Positions 42,353 to 51,347 of a stretch of DNA of 64,000 nucleotides are shown here, piece after piece. The notes beneath the pieces are model-generated. The model was not told the origin of the DNA and did not search any database. It saw only the letters and a program-made list of their open reading frames with translations. How positions within the stretch are numbered: position 1 is the first letter of the stretch; every line of letters begins with the position of its first letter. The translations under genes and the position numbers were made by a program. Location: positions 3,486,001 through 3,550,000 of the forward strand of contig NZ_CP063397.1 in NCBI RefSeq assembly GCF_021729845.1, given 5' to 3'. The DNA comes from Rhizobium sp. SL42 (GTDB lineage Bacteria; Pseudomonadota; Alphaproteobacteria; Rhizobiales; Rhizobiaceae).

Positions 42353-43953
42353 GCTTCCACCGCCCTTCCCTTGAGCGCGAACAGGCCGCGCGGTCGTTTC
42401 TGGATGAAGAGAATGATCAGCACCAGCACGAGGATCTTGCCCAGCACCGCACCGACCGAGGGTTCGAGGAACTTGTTGAGGATGCCGAGCGACAGCGCCC
42501 CGACAAACGTGCCCCAGAGATTGCCGACGCCGCCGAAGACCACGACCATGAAACTGTCGATGATGTAGGACTGGCCGAGATTGGGCGAGACGTTGTCGAT
42601 CTGGCTAAGCGCCACGCCGGCAATGCCGGCAATGCCCGACCCGAGCGCAAAGGTAAAGGCATCCACCCAGGGTGTGCGGATGCCCATCGACGACGCCATG
42701 CGGCGATTCTGGGTGACGGCGCGCATCTGCAAGCCGAAGGCCGAGCGCTTCATCAACGCCAGCAGCGCAAAGAAGATCGCCATCGAGAACAGCACGATCC
42801 ACAACCGGTTCCAGGTGATGGTCAGGCCGCCCAGTGCAAACGAGCCGGACATCCACGACGGATTGCCGACTTCCTGGTTGGTCGGCCCGAAGATCGTGCG
42901 GATCGCCTGCTGCAGGATCAGCGAAATGCCCCAGGTCGCCAGCAGGGTTTCCAGTGGCCGGCCATAGAGGAAGCGGATGACGCCGCGCTCGATGACAAGG
43001 CCGATCACGCCAGTGACCAGAAAGGCGACCGGCAGCGCAATCGCCAGCGACCAGTCGAACAGCCCCGGATAGTTGGATCGGATGACTTCCTGCACCATGA
43101 AGGTGGAATAGGCGCCGATCATCACCATCTCGCCATGCGCCATGTTGATGATGCCCATGACGCCGAAGGTGATGGCGAGGCCGATGGCAGCCAGCAACAG
43201 CACCGAGCCGAGCGAAATGCCGTACCAGACGTTCTGGCCCATATCCCAGAACAGCAATCCGCCTTCGAGTTTCCTGATCGCCTGATCGAGATCGGGCTTG
43301 AGGTTTTCATCGATCGACGACGACACGGCCATCAGGATACCGATCGCCTCGCGACCGCCCAGCGAAGCCACGGTATCGATCGCGGCGCGCTTTTCGTCTG
43401 CGGATCGGTCGGAGGCCAGCAGCGATACCGCGCGGGCTTCTTCCATGCGCGATTTGACTTCCGCGTCGGTTTCCTTGGCCAGGGCTGTCTCGACAAGATC
43501 GAGGTTCTCGGCGCTTGGGGATTGCAAAACCTGCTGTGCCGCCTGCAGGCGTACCGAGCGGTCCGGGCTCAAAAGCGTCAAGCCGCCAAGCGCGGAACGG
43601 ATCGCGCGGCGCAGCGTGTTGTTGACCTTGATCTTGCTGAAGGCGCCCTTCGGCTCTTCGCCGACTGTCTCGCCGGTCAACGGATCGATGGCTGTCATGT
43701 TCGCGCCGGCGGATTTGGTGACGAACACCGCGCCATCGGACTTGCGCATGTAAAGGTCACCCTCGGCAAAGGCTTCCAGCGCCGGCACGACCCGCGCATC
43801 GCCGGTCGCGGCGATCTTGCCGAGCAATTCTTCGGCCTGGCGGAAATTGGCCTTGCCAAGCCCGTTGATCAGCTCTCTCGGATCGCTCTGCGCGAAAGAC
43901 GGCACGGCGAGAGAGAGGAAGATGAAAATGAGTGTGATGAAACGAATAGGCAT
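42349..43953 (-). CDS. urtB: Urea ABC transporter permease UrtB
   Basis: A 534-residue LivH-like permease with the long N-terminal extension typical of UrtB: a signal-like helix (ITLIFIFLSLAVPSFAQ), then about 210 residues of helical repeats facing the periplasm (FRQAEELLGKIAATGDARVVPALEAF), and only then the permease core (GSVLLLAAIGLAITFGVMGIINMAHGE). ATG 43953 begins the signal-like segment; the open frame upstream runs through repeat DNA. Confidence 0.95.
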   Translation of the reverse strand: MPIRFITLIFIFLSLAVPSFAQSDPRELINGLGKANFRQAEELLGKIAATGDARVVPALEAFAEGDLYMRKSDGAVFVTKSAGANMTAIDPLTGETVGEEPKGAFSKIKVNNTLRRAIRSALGGLTLLSPDRSVRLQAAQQVLQSPSAENLDLVETALAKETDAEVKSRMEEARAVSLLASDRSADEKRAAIDTVASLGGREAIGILMAVSSSIDENLKPDLDQAIRKLEGGLLFWDMGQNVWYGISLGSVLLLAAIGLAITFGVMGIINMAHGEMVMIGAYSTFMVQEVIRSNYPGLFDWSLAIALPVAFLVTGVIGLVIERGVIRFLYGRPLETLLATWGISLILQQAIRTIFGPTNQEVGNPSWMSGSFALGGLTITWNRLWIVLFSMAIFFALLALMKRSAFGLQMRAVTQNRRMASSMGIRTPWVDAFTFALGSGIAGIAGVALSQIDNVSPNLGQSYIIDSFMVVVFGGVGNLWGTFVGALSLGILNKFLEPSVGAVLGKILVLVLIILFIQKRPRGLFALKGRAVEA

Positions 43954-43994
43954 TCTCTGGTCCCCCGGATGGCGGGGCGGCGGAGCCTGAAGGG

Positions 43995-44113
43995 GCCCCT
44001 CATCCGCCTGCCGGCACCTTCTCCCCGTCAACGGGGAGAAGGGAGATGTGGCATGCCAGGCGAGCGTTACCCCCTCTGGCCTGCCGGCCATCTCCCCCAC
44101 AAGGGGGGAGAAA
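43995..44113. repeat. RIME-like palindromic repeat between urtA and urtB
   Basis: Two palindromes in tandem: CTTCTCCCCG/CGGGGAGAAG around TCAA near 44018-44042, and CTCCCCCAC/AAGGGGGGAG near 44092-44110, joined by CTGGCCTGCCGGCC-like sequence. This is the arrangement of the RIME1 element of Rhizobium and Sinorhizobium as I recall it. Located in the urtA-urtB gap, where a hairpin would favour higher expression of the binding protein UrtA. Confidence 0.7.
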
Positions 44114-44165
44114 AATCGCGGCACCCGCATCAATCCACATGAACCTCGGCGGAGCGGCTAGGTTA

Positions 44166-44200
44166 AAGCCCTCCCCCTTGTGGGGAGGGTTGGGAGGGGT
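44166..44200 (-). repeat. Near copy of the 38-bp repeat of 19348/19520
   Basis: The stretch starting AGCCCTCCCCCTTGTGGGGA and ending GGGAGGGGT is the same as the right copy at 19520-19557 except for a few single-base length changes in the C and G runs. It lies 20 bases after the urtA stop codon on the downstream side. Confidence 0.75.
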
Positions 44201-44222
44201 CTTCGCCCCGGGCAAGGTAGGA

Positions 44223-45512
44223 TCAGCTACCCTTGCCGCCGCACTTGCCGGTGGCGACGTTGAAGTTGCCGCATTCCATCGGCTTGCGCCAATCGGAGAT
44301 CAGGTCCTTGGAGTCGGCCAGGTAGTCGGACCATTCATCGCCGACAACGGCCGGCGTCTGCTGGACGATGTCGAACTGGCCGTCAGCCTGGATTTCGCCG
44401 ATCAGCACCGGCTTGGTGATGTGGTGATTCGGCATGACGGTCGAGGTACCGCCAGACAGGTTCGGAACGGAAACGCCGATGATCGAGTCGAGAACCGCGT
44501 CGGTATCGGTGGTGCCGGCAGCTTCGACGGCCTTAACCCAGGCGTTGAAACCGATATAGGCAGCTTCCATCGGGTCGTTGGTTACGCGCTTGTCGTTCTT
44601 GGTGAACGCATGCCACTGCTCGATGAACTCGGCATTGACCGGCGCGTCGACGGACTGGAAGTAGTTCCAGGCGGCGAGATGGCCGACGAGCGGAGCGGTG
44701 TCGAGACCGGCCAGTTCCTCTTCGCCGACCGAGAAGGCGACGACCGGAATGTCTTCAGCCTTGATGCCCTGGTTGCCCAGTTCCTTGTAGAACGGCACAT
44801 TGGCGTCGCCGTTGATGGTCGAGACCACGGCGGTCTTCTTGCCGGCGGAACCGAATTTCTTGATGTCGGACACGATCGTCTGCCAGTCGGAATGACCGAA
44901 TGGCGTGTAGTTGATCATGATGTCCTCTTCCTTGACGCCCTTCGACATCAGGTAGGCCTTCAGGATCTTGTTGGTCGTCTGCGGATAGACATAGTCGGTA
45001 CCGGCAAGCACCCAGCGTTCGACGCCTTCTTCGTTGGCGAGATAGTCGACAGCCGGAATGGCCTGCTGGTTCGGCGCAGCACCCGTATAGAAGATGTTGC
45101 GCGAGGATTCTTCACCCTCGTACTGGACCGGGTAGAACAGCAGCGAGTTGAGCTCTTCGAAAACCGGCAGGACCGACTTGCGCGACGACGAGGTCCAGCA
45201 ACCGAAGACGGCGGCGACCTTGTCCTGGGAAATCAGCTGGCGCGCCTTTTCGGCAAACAGCGGCCAGTCGGATGCCGGATCGACAACAACCGCTTCGATC
45301 TTCTTGCCGAGAACGCCACCCTTCTTGTTCTGCTCTTCGACGAGCATCAGCATGGCATCCTTGAGCGTCGTCTCGGAAATCGCCATGGTGCCGGAGAGCG
45401 AATGCAGAACGCCAATCTTGATCGTATCTTCCTGCGCAAATGCGCCGTGGAAGGCTGTCGTCGACAGCATGGCGCCCATCAGGGCACCCGTGAGCTTCAT
45501 CTTCAAATTCAT
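44223..45512 (-). CDS. urtA: Urea ABC transporter binding protein UrtA
   Basis: A 429-residue periplasmic binding protein of the LivK/AmiC type with a signal peptide (MNLKMKLTGALMGAMLSTTA, cut near FA). The mature part opens DTIKIGVLHSLSGTMAISETTLKDAMLM, and FYTGAAPNQQAIPAVDYL and NHHITKPVLIGEIQADG match UrtA. It captures urea with high affinity. A perfect palindrome (45606-45623) is 94 bases upstream. It is followed by repeats before urtB. Confidence 0.95.
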   Translation of the reverse strand: MNLKMKLTGALMGAMLSTTAFHGAFAQEDTIKIGVLHSLSGTMAISETTLKDAMLMLVEEQNKKGGVLGKKIEAVVVDPASDWPLFAEKARQLISQDKVAAVFGCWTSSSRKSVLPVFEELNSLLFYPVQYEGEESSRNIFYTGAAPNQQAIPAVDYLANEEGVERWVLAGTDYVYPQTTNKILKAYLMSKGVKEEDIMINYTPFGHSDWQTIVSDIKKFGSAGKKTAVVSTINGDANVPFYKELGNQGIKAEDIPVVAFSVGEEELAGLDTAPLVGHLAAWNYFQSVDAPVNAEFIEQWHAFTKNDKRVTNDPMEAAYIGFNAWVKAVEAAGTTDTDAVLDSIIGVSVPNLSGGTSTVMPNHHITKPVLIGEIQADGQFDIVQQTPAVVGDEWSDYLADSKDLISDWRKPMECGNFNVATGKCGGKGS

Positions 45513-45605
45513 TGTCGTGAACCCCTCTTCTTGTTCGCAACCGGTCGGTTAATGAAATTTAACCGTTGCTGGAGGGGACTATCGGATGCTGCGCCGCAAA
45601 ACCGT

Positions 45606-45623
45606 ATACGTCGTTTGACGTAT
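45606..45623. promoter_or_regulatory. Perfect palindrome upstream of urtA
   Basis: ATACGTC-GTTT-GACGTAT is a perfect 7-4-7 inverted repeat in the region shared by urtA (94 bases away) and the SHOCT gene (166 bases away). Its size fits a dimeric regulator. It is not a match I can name, and no NtrC or sigma-54 consensus was found in this gap. Confidence 0.5.
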
Positions 45624-45788
45624 GCCAGGGGGGAAACGCGGAACATTCCCTCTGCAGGCCAATGCCGCCTCGCCTTCCGCGCCCTGATTGTGGTGCTGTC
45701 ATGATGACCGGTCCTGTGCTAGGGGTCCTCGGCAAAGACGGCGGGGCATTGGCCCTTTCCGGTCCTTTTGCACTGCGGGAGGTGGCGC

Positions 45789-46667
45789 ATGCGACCGTTA
45801 AGCGAAGATGGCCGTCGAATTCTCACCGAACTGGCCGAGCGTCACGGCATCAGCCTCGACGCCGCAACCCATATGCTGATGGCGGTCGCAGCAGGCGGGG
45901 GCAGCCAGGCGCAATTCAACCATCCCGAACTCGGCGGCATGGGCCAATGGTCGCTGGGCGGCATGACAATGGTCGGCGACATGTTCAACAACGGCCTGAA
46001 GGCCAAGGTCGACTGGCTGTGCCAGGAACTGTCCGGCCTCATCCGCAACCAGGACATGCTCGGCCCGATGCCGACCTCCTATCAGGGGCAATCGCAACAA
46101 CAGGGTGGCGGTAGCGTCAGTCTGTTCGTTTCAGGCGGCACCTCGATGTCGTCGGGCGGCTGGCCGGCCGAACTCGGCCATCCGGCATCGGTCGGCAGCC
46201 AGGACAATCTGCGTTATGCCTTCTTCCCGGAGAGCCGCCGGCTGGTCATCGACCTGGCCGGCCACCAGACCATCTACGACACCGGCGATCATCACATCGG
46301 CGGATTCTCGCAGCAGCAGGGCGGCGACCAATCCTTGAGCTTCACCTCGCAATACGGGCTGGTGCGTGTAGCCGACCTGGCCATTGTCCAGCCGCAAATG
46401 CCGGCAGCACCGGTCGTGGCGGCACAAGCGCCGCCCGTTTCGCGACACTCAGGCTTGGCCCCGGCGCGCGCCGAAGCCATGCACTGGCCACAACAGCCGT
46501 CGAGTGGCCCGCTGGCAAGCACGCCGATGGCGCAGTCCAACGCCCCAACAGAGGCGGAGGATGACATATTCGCCAAGATCGAACGGCTGGCCGATCTGCA
46601 TGGCAAAGGCATTTTGACCGACGAAGAGTTTTCCGCCAAGAAAGCAGACCTTCTCGGTCGTCTCTGA
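45789..46667 (+). CDS. SHOCT domain protein
   Basis: A 292-residue soluble protein. The N-terminal part (LTELAERHGISLDAATHMLMAVAAGG) begins with a helical motif that may pack against other copies; a glycine- and glutamine-rich middle has predicted strands (VSLFVSGGTSMSS), and residues about 257-292 form a SHOCT motif (IFAKIERLADLHGKGILTDE). SHOCT segments are thought to mediate oligomerisation. Upstream GGGAGGTGG sets the ATG at 45789. Function unknown. Confidence 0.72.
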   Translation: MRPLSEDGRRILTELAERHGISLDAATHMLMAVAAGGGSQAQFNHPELGGMGQWSLGGMTMVGDMFNNGLKAKVDWLCQELSGLIRNQDMLGPMPTSYQGQSQQQGGGSVSLFVSGGTSMSSGGWPAELGHPASVGSQDNLRYAFFPESRRLVIDLAGHQTIYDTGDHHIGGFSQQQGGDQSLSFTSQYGLVRVADLAIVQPQMPAAPVVAAQAPPVSRHSGLAPARAEAMHWPQQPSSGPLASTPMAQSNAPTEAEDDIFAKIERLADLHGKGILTDEEFSAKKADLLGRL

Positions 46668-46749
46668 CCCGGAAGGCGACGGCCGCGCAAAACTTGTCAT
46701 CCGCCCATCGCGCAAGCTTGAATACGACACCAAAAGCGAAAGGCAGATC

Positions 46750-47316
46750 ATGGACCTTCCCCCCAGACGGCTCGGCCTGAAGACACAGACCACTGAAGCC
46801 CATCAGGCGCTCGACGCGTTGATCGGCGACTTCGACACGCCGCAAGCCTATCAGCGTTATCTGAGCGGCATGGCACGCTTCCGCCTGCCGGTCGAGGCAT
46901 GGCTGGAGGACAAGAGCATGCCGGAAGAGCTCGGCGAATGGCGGCCGGGCGCCTATGGCACGGAGATCGCCGATGATCTGGCAGATCTCGGCATTGACGC
47001 CCCCGCGCAACTGGAGCCCTTCGTCCCGCCGCCCGGCAACGGCCTGATCGGGCTTCTATACGTGCTCGAAGGCTCGGCTCTCGGCGCGCGTGTGTTGGCG
47101 AAACGTGCCGAAAACATCGGATTTTCCGCGGCTTTCGGCGCCCGACATCTTTTTCACCAGGCACGGAACTTTTCCAGCTGGCGCGCGTTCTCGGATCGTA
47201 TGGAGAAAGTGTGGGTATATGACGAACAGGCCGCTGTGGCATGGGCAAATACCGCCTTCGACTATGCCCGCAACGCGTTCGAAAGTACTCTTGATGCCCG
47301 CAGCACACTCCGTTGA
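46750..47316 (+). CDS. bphO: Biliverdin-producing haem oxygenase
   Basis: A 188-residue haem oxygenase of the bacteriophytochrome-linked class; it opens haem to biliverdin, the chromophore of the protein encoded next. H18 (TTEAHQALDAL) is the likely proximal haem ligand, and the distal helix glycines are seen in LLYVLEGSALGARVL. The gene overlaps bphP by 23 bases, so the two products are made together. GGCAGATC stands before ATG 46750. Confidence 0.88.
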   Translation: MDLPPRRLGLKTQTTEAHQALDALIGDFDTPQAYQRYLSGMARFRLPVEAWLEDKSMPEELGEWRPGAYGTEIADDLADLGIDAPAQLEPFVPPPGNGLIGLLYVLEGSALGARVLAKRAENIGFSAAFGARHLFHQARNFSSWRAFSDRMEKVWVYDEQAAVAWANTAFDYARNAFESTLDARSTLR

Positions 47317-49843
47317 CCTCTCCAATTGCGACCGTGAACCCATTCATGTCCCCGGGAGCATTCAACCCCATGGATTTCTGCTGCATTGCGACCGCGAGCT
47401 TTCCAAGGTTCTGCGCCATTCCGCCAACGCCGGCGCCATGCTGGATGTCGACGGCGACCTGAACGGCCGGTCGATTCTCGATATGCTTGGCGCCGAAGTC
47501 ACCCACGATCTGCGCAACGCCATTGCCGCGGCCCCCGAGGCCAGCCGCCCGGCGGTGCTTGCACATATGCGCATGCCGAACGACGCCCATTTCGATATCG
47601 CCGTCCATCGCCAGGACGGCGGCGCCATTGTCGAGTTCGAACCATCGCTGCGCCGCACGCAGCCGCTTCAATTGGCGCGCGAGATGATCGGTCGCGTCAA
47701 GGATATTACCGATATCGACGCGCTGATCGGCGCTTCGGCCCGTCTGGTGCAGGCCGTACTCGGTTATGACCGGGTGATGATCTATCGCTTCGAGGAGGAT
47801 GGCTCCGGCAAGGTCGTCAGCGAAGCCAAGCGCACCGACCTTGAAAGCTTTCTCGGACAGTATTTCCCGGCGAGCGATATCCCGCGCCAGGCGCGCGCCC
47901 TTTACATGCAGAATCCGATCCGGGTGATCTCGGACGCAGGCGGCACCCGGGTGCCGCTCGTTCCGGAGCTGGACACAGCCGGCATGCCCCTCGACCTCTC
48001 CTTTGCGCACCTGCGCAGCGTTTCGCCGATCCACTGCGAATATCTGCGTAACATGGGTGTTGGCGCGTCTATGTCGATATCCATCATCACCAACGGCACG
48101 CTCTGGGGCCTGATCGCCTGTCATCACTACGCGCCAAAAACCCTCAGCATGTCCGAGCGTATCGCCGCTGAAATGTTCGGTGAGTTCTTCTCACTGCACC
48201 TGCTGGCGCTGAAACAGAAGCGCAAGCTCGACATCGCCAACGAAACGCGGCGCTCGCTCGACCATTTCCTCCAGACGGCTTCGCATTACACCGACGTCGA
48301 CGCGCTGTTTGCAGGCGCCCTGCCGGCTTTTCAGTCGCTGCTCGACTGCGACGGCGTCGGACTGTGGATGAACGGGCGATGGACCTCCGTCGGAACCACG
48401 CCTCCAGCCGGTGTCGAAGCGGCTCTGGCCCGCTTTGTCGGCGAGGTTGCCGATGGCAGGATCTGGGCGAACCACATGCTGTCCGAAATCTTTCCGGACG
48501 CGGAGAATTATTTCGAGGATGTTTCCGGCCTGATGGCCATCCCGCTATCTCAGATCGCGCGCGATTATCTTTTCTTTTTCCGCAAGGAACGTCTCCAGAC
48601 GCTGAACTGGGCAGGCAATCCGGAAAAATCATACGACATCGGACCACTCGGCGATCGATTGACGCCGCGCAAGAGCTTTGCCATCTGGAAGGAGACGGTC
48701 CATCGCCAGGCGGAGCCGTGGAGCGAATCCGACATCGAAATCGCCGAAGCCGTGCGCTCGGCCACCGTCGAAATCGTGCTGCGCCACAGCGAGATGATGG
48801 AGGAAGAACGCAGCAAGGCCGATGTCCGCCAGCGCATGCTGAATGAGGAACTGAACCATCGGGTCAAGAATATCCTCGCCGTGATCAAGTCTCTCATCGT
48901 TGCGCCGACAAAGGATGCGCGCCCGATCGAGGACTATATCGGCTCGCTGCGTGGCCGCATTCATGCCCTCTCCCATGCCCACGACCAGTTGACCCGAGGC
49001 GGCGGCGGCGGCGGACTGAGCAACCTTCTGGAGACGGAACTGCTGCCCTATCGCGCCGGCAACACGAAATTTTCGCTGCTTGGTCCATCGGTGACGCTGG
49101 ATGCCAGGGCCCACGCAGTCGCGGCGCTGGTCATTCATGAACTCTGCACCAACGCCGCCAAATATGGCGCCCTGTCCACGCCCGGCGGCAGCCTCACCGT
49201 CCAGTGGCAGAGCGAGGAAAACGGTGATTGCCTGATAACCTGGGACGAGGATGGCGGGCCGACTGTCGGCATGCCGAGCCGCAAGGGTTTTGGCACAGCC
49301 TTGATTGAGCGCAGCATTCCTTATGATCTGGGTGGCAGCAGCCGTGTTGACTATCGTTCGACCGGCCTGTTTGCCGAATTCCGCCTGCCCGGGCGTTTCT
49401 TATCTTGGGAAGAAGTGGAACCGCAGATGGACAGCCAGATGTTGCAATCGACACCTGCCAGTGCCGCGCCCGTGCTCGACTCCTCGCTGCGCATCCTTCT
49501 TGTCGAGGACCAGGTGCTGATCGCCATGGACGCCGAGATGATGCTGGCCGATGCCGGCCTGGAAAACGTCGTCACCGCGAGTTCGAGCGCCGATGCTCTG
49601 AATCGCTTGAAAAACTTCACACCGGGGATTGCCATTCTCGACATCAACCTCGGCCGCGACACCTCGGTGCCGGTTGCCGAAGAGCTGGCGCGCCGCAATA
49701 TCCCCTTTGTCTTCGCCACCGGCTATGATGACCGCTCCATCGTTCCGGAAAATTTCGCCGACGTGCCCGTCGTGCGCAAACCGTATGACAGCGTTGCCTT
49801 GGTGGCCGCACTCTCCGCACGCCTGCAGGACCGTATCAACTGA
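47294..49843 (+). CDS. bphP: Bacteriophytochrome HWE histidine kinase with receiver domain
   Basis: An 849-residue red/far-red photoreceptor. Order: PAS with the biliverdin-binding cysteine C12 (LSNCDREPIHVPGSIQPHG), GAF with the chromophore pocket motif PASDIP, PHY with the tongue motif PRKSF, an HWE kinase with H522 (LNHRVKNILAVIKSL), and a C-terminal receiver with D783 (AILDINLG). This layout matches Agrobacterium Agp2, a bathy-phytochrome. ATG 47294 lies inside bphO; longer starts would add unrelated residues. A bidirectional terminator follows. Confidence 0.93.
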   Translation: MPAAHSVDLSNCDREPIHVPGSIQPHGFLLHCDRELSKVLRHSANAGAMLDVDGDLNGRSILDMLGAEVTHDLRNAIAAAPEASRPAVLAHMRMPNDAHFDIAVHRQDGGAIVEFEPSLRRTQPLQLAREMIGRVKDITDIDALIGASARLVQAVLGYDRVMIYRFEEDGSGKVVSEAKRTDLESFLGQYFPASDIPRQARALYMQNPIRVISDAGGTRVPLVPELDTAGMPLDLSFAHLRSVSPIHCEYLRNMGVGASMSISIITNGTLWGLIACHHYAPKTLSMSERIAAEMFGEFFSLHLLALKQKRKLDIANETRRSLDHFLQTASHYTDVDALFAGALPAFQSLLDCDGVGLWMNGRWTSVGTTPPAGVEAALARFVGEVADGRIWANHMLSEIFPDAENYFEDVSGLMAIPLSQIARDYLFFFRKERLQTLNWAGNPEKSYDIGPLGDRLTPRKSFAIWKETVHRQAEPWSESDIEIAEAVRSATVEIVLRHSEMMEEERSKADVRQRMLNEELNHRVKNILAVIKSLIVAPTKDARPIEDYIGSLRGRIHALSHAHDQLTRGGGGGGLSNLLETELLPYRAGNTKFSLLGPSVTLDARAHAVAALVIHELCTNAAKYGALSTPGGSLTVQWQSEENGDCLITWDEDGGPTVGMPSRKGFGTALIERSIPYDLGGSSRVDYRSTGLFAEFRLPGRFLSWEEVEPQMDSQMLQSTPASAAPVLDSSLRILLVEDQVLIAMDAEMMLADAGLENVVTASSSADALNRLKNFTPGIAILDINLGRDTSVPVAEELARRNIPFVFATGYDDRSIVPENFADVPVVRKPYDSVALVAALSARLQDRIN

Positions 49844-49866
49844 GGGCTACTGGCCGCGCAACCGAG

Positions 49867-49910
49867 ATACAAGAAAGCCGGATCCCTTGCGGGATCCGGC
49901 TTTCTTGTAT
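49867..49910. terminator. Bidirectional terminator between bphP and terC-like gene
   Basis: A perfect inverted repeat with two 20-base arms around TTGC. The core GCCGGATCCC/GGGATCCGGC is flanked by T-rich and A-rich ends (TTTCTTGTAT and its complement), so it can serve the plus-strand bphP and the minus-strand TerC gene that meet here. Confidence 0.85.
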
Positions 49911-49930
49911 CGATCTTTGGCAGATGGCGC

Positions 49931-50563
49931 TTATGCCAGGTAGCCTGAAATGTAGGGCCAGACTTCGATCATGCCGTGATAGATCATCGTGACGGTGACG
50001 TAGACGATGACACCGAGACCGACATAGGCAATCCAGCGATGCTTGTGCAGCAGCTTGGCCACGAAATTCGCCGCAAGGCCCATCAGCGCGATCGACAGGA
50101 CAAGGCCGATCGCCAGAATCGAGGTGTGTTCCTTGGCAGCGCCGGCAACCGCCAGCACGTTGTCGAGCGACATCGACACATCGGCGATCACGATCTGGAT
50201 TGCCGCCTGCATAAAGGTCTTGTCGGTGTTCAGCTCGACATCGTCGGTTTCGCCTTCGTGATGCGGCACATGTGCCGCCGCGCGAAGCTCCACCCACATC
50301 TTCCAGCACACCCAGGCCAGAAGCACGCCACCGAGCAATTGCAGGCCGACAATATTGAGAAGGTAGGCCGTGCCCAACGCAAAACCGATGCGCATGACCG
50401 TCGCGGCGATGATGCCGACGAGGATCGCCTTGTTGCGCTGGTGAGCCGGGAGACCGGCAGCAGCCAGACCGATGACGATCGCATTGTCACCCGCCAGAAC
50501 CAGATCGATTGCGACGACCTGGAACATTGCCGCAAGACCTGCGGCGGTAAAGATTTCCATCAT
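49931..50563 (-). CDS. TerC family membrane protein (YjbE-like)
   Basis: A 210-residue membrane protein with six to seven helices and the family aspartates: AIDLVLAGDNAIVIGLAAAG and VIADVSMSLDNVLAVAGAA. A histidine and acid-rich loop (HVPHHEGETDDVE) lies between the halves. Family members export manganese or take part in tellurite resistance and membrane protein metalation. A yybP-ykoY manganese riboswitch was looked for upstream but not found. ATG 50563 fits the first helix. Confidence 0.86.
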   Translation of the reverse strand: MMEIFTAAGLAAMFQVVAIDLVLAGDNAIVIGLAAAGLPAHQRNKAILVGIIAATVMRIGFALGTAYLLNIVGLQLLGGVLLAWVCWKMWVELRAAAHVPHHEGETDDVELNTDKTFMQAAIQIVIADVSMSLDNVLAVAGAAKEHTSILAIGLVLSIALMGLAANFVAKLLHKHRWIAYVGLGVIVYVTVTMIYHGMIEVWPYISGYLA

Positions 50564-50781
50564 GATATTGGTTCGTCCCCACGTTCCTGATGTCGGCATC
50601 ACATACAGCATGGCCGCGTGAATGAAAGATCGAAAATGCCAACAGGGGGCTGCTTCTTCACCATTCACAACGGTTCCGAAGCCATTTCGATTGCTGGCGA
50701 CACGTACATTCGCTTCTACATCTTGAAACACGCAGCTTGCCCCGCTATGTTCTCTTTATGTTCCACCATAGGAGGGCAGCA

Positions 50782-51240
50782 ATGAGGGAGTTGGAACAAT
50801 TTATCATCGAGGCAAAGGCTGCCTGCTATGCCGGTGGCGGGAGCCATGCGCGAGTGCCCTGCCGCACGCGCTCGCATGACATTCTCCATGAGCGGAACGA
50901 ATTCCGCTACATGGACAGCTATTTCGGCGGCACCGACTTTCTCGGCCAGGAAGTCGTCTGGATCGACGACGAACCGGTTTGGGCAATGAATTACTACGGC
51001 CGCATCACGGAACCCATGCTTCTCTGCTCGACGCGCGCCGGCACCATCATCAAATCTGCGCTAACCGCTCTTTATCGGGAGGGCCGGTTCCTTGGCGGAT
51101 TCTCCTTCCAGCACGCGGACGGGGAATACATAGATGAAAGCGTCGGCGACCACCGCGGCTTCCGCGGCATCGAGCGCATCCTGGTCAACGACCGCCTCGC
51201 CTATCAACTGGATTATCAGGGTGGCATCATCAAGCCGTGA
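50782..51240 (+). CDS. DUF5680 domain protein
   Basis: A 152-residue soluble protein: LEQFIIEAKAACYAGGG opens it, and FRYMDSYFGGTDFLGQEVVW with PVWAMNYYGRI fits the DUF5680 domain, which also occurs fused to HTH regulators. Function unknown. Start ATG 50782 has AGGAGGG nine bases upstream, a near-perfect ribosome site. It is divergent from the TerC gene and 107 bases before the sensor kinase gene. Confidence 0.78.
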   Translation: MRELEQFIIEAKAACYAGGGSHARVPCRTRSHDILHERNEFRYMDSYFGGTDFLGQEVVWIDDEPVWAMNYYGRITEPMLLCSTRAGTIIKSALTALYREGRFLGGFSFQHADGEYIDESVGDHRGFRGIERILVNDRLAYQLDYQGGIIKP

Positions 51241-51347
51241 AACCCGTCTTTGCTCCATAGCGTCTGCGAACCGCCCTTGCTATTCCAGCCATTCCCGTGA
51301 AAATGCCCAAACGACAGCCAACCTACAAAAGGCGCTAGAATTTAGGC

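Noticed and set aside
43995..44200. CRISPR array
   Set aside because: The repeats are palindromic, few, unequal and of several families, with no regular spacers and no cas genes nearby.
44046..45704. 552-residue plus-strand open frame opposite urtA
   Set aside because: Shadow of urtA that also runs through the repeat region; no domain.
45513..45788. Sigma-54/NtrC promoter for urtA
   Set aside because: TGGCATACG was noticed on the minus strand but the TTGC half at the required spacing is absent.
50564..50781. yybP-ykoY manganese riboswitch upstream of the TerC gene
   Set aside because: TerC-family genes often have one, but the conserved GGGGAGTA-like core and GCCCG helix could not be found on either strand.
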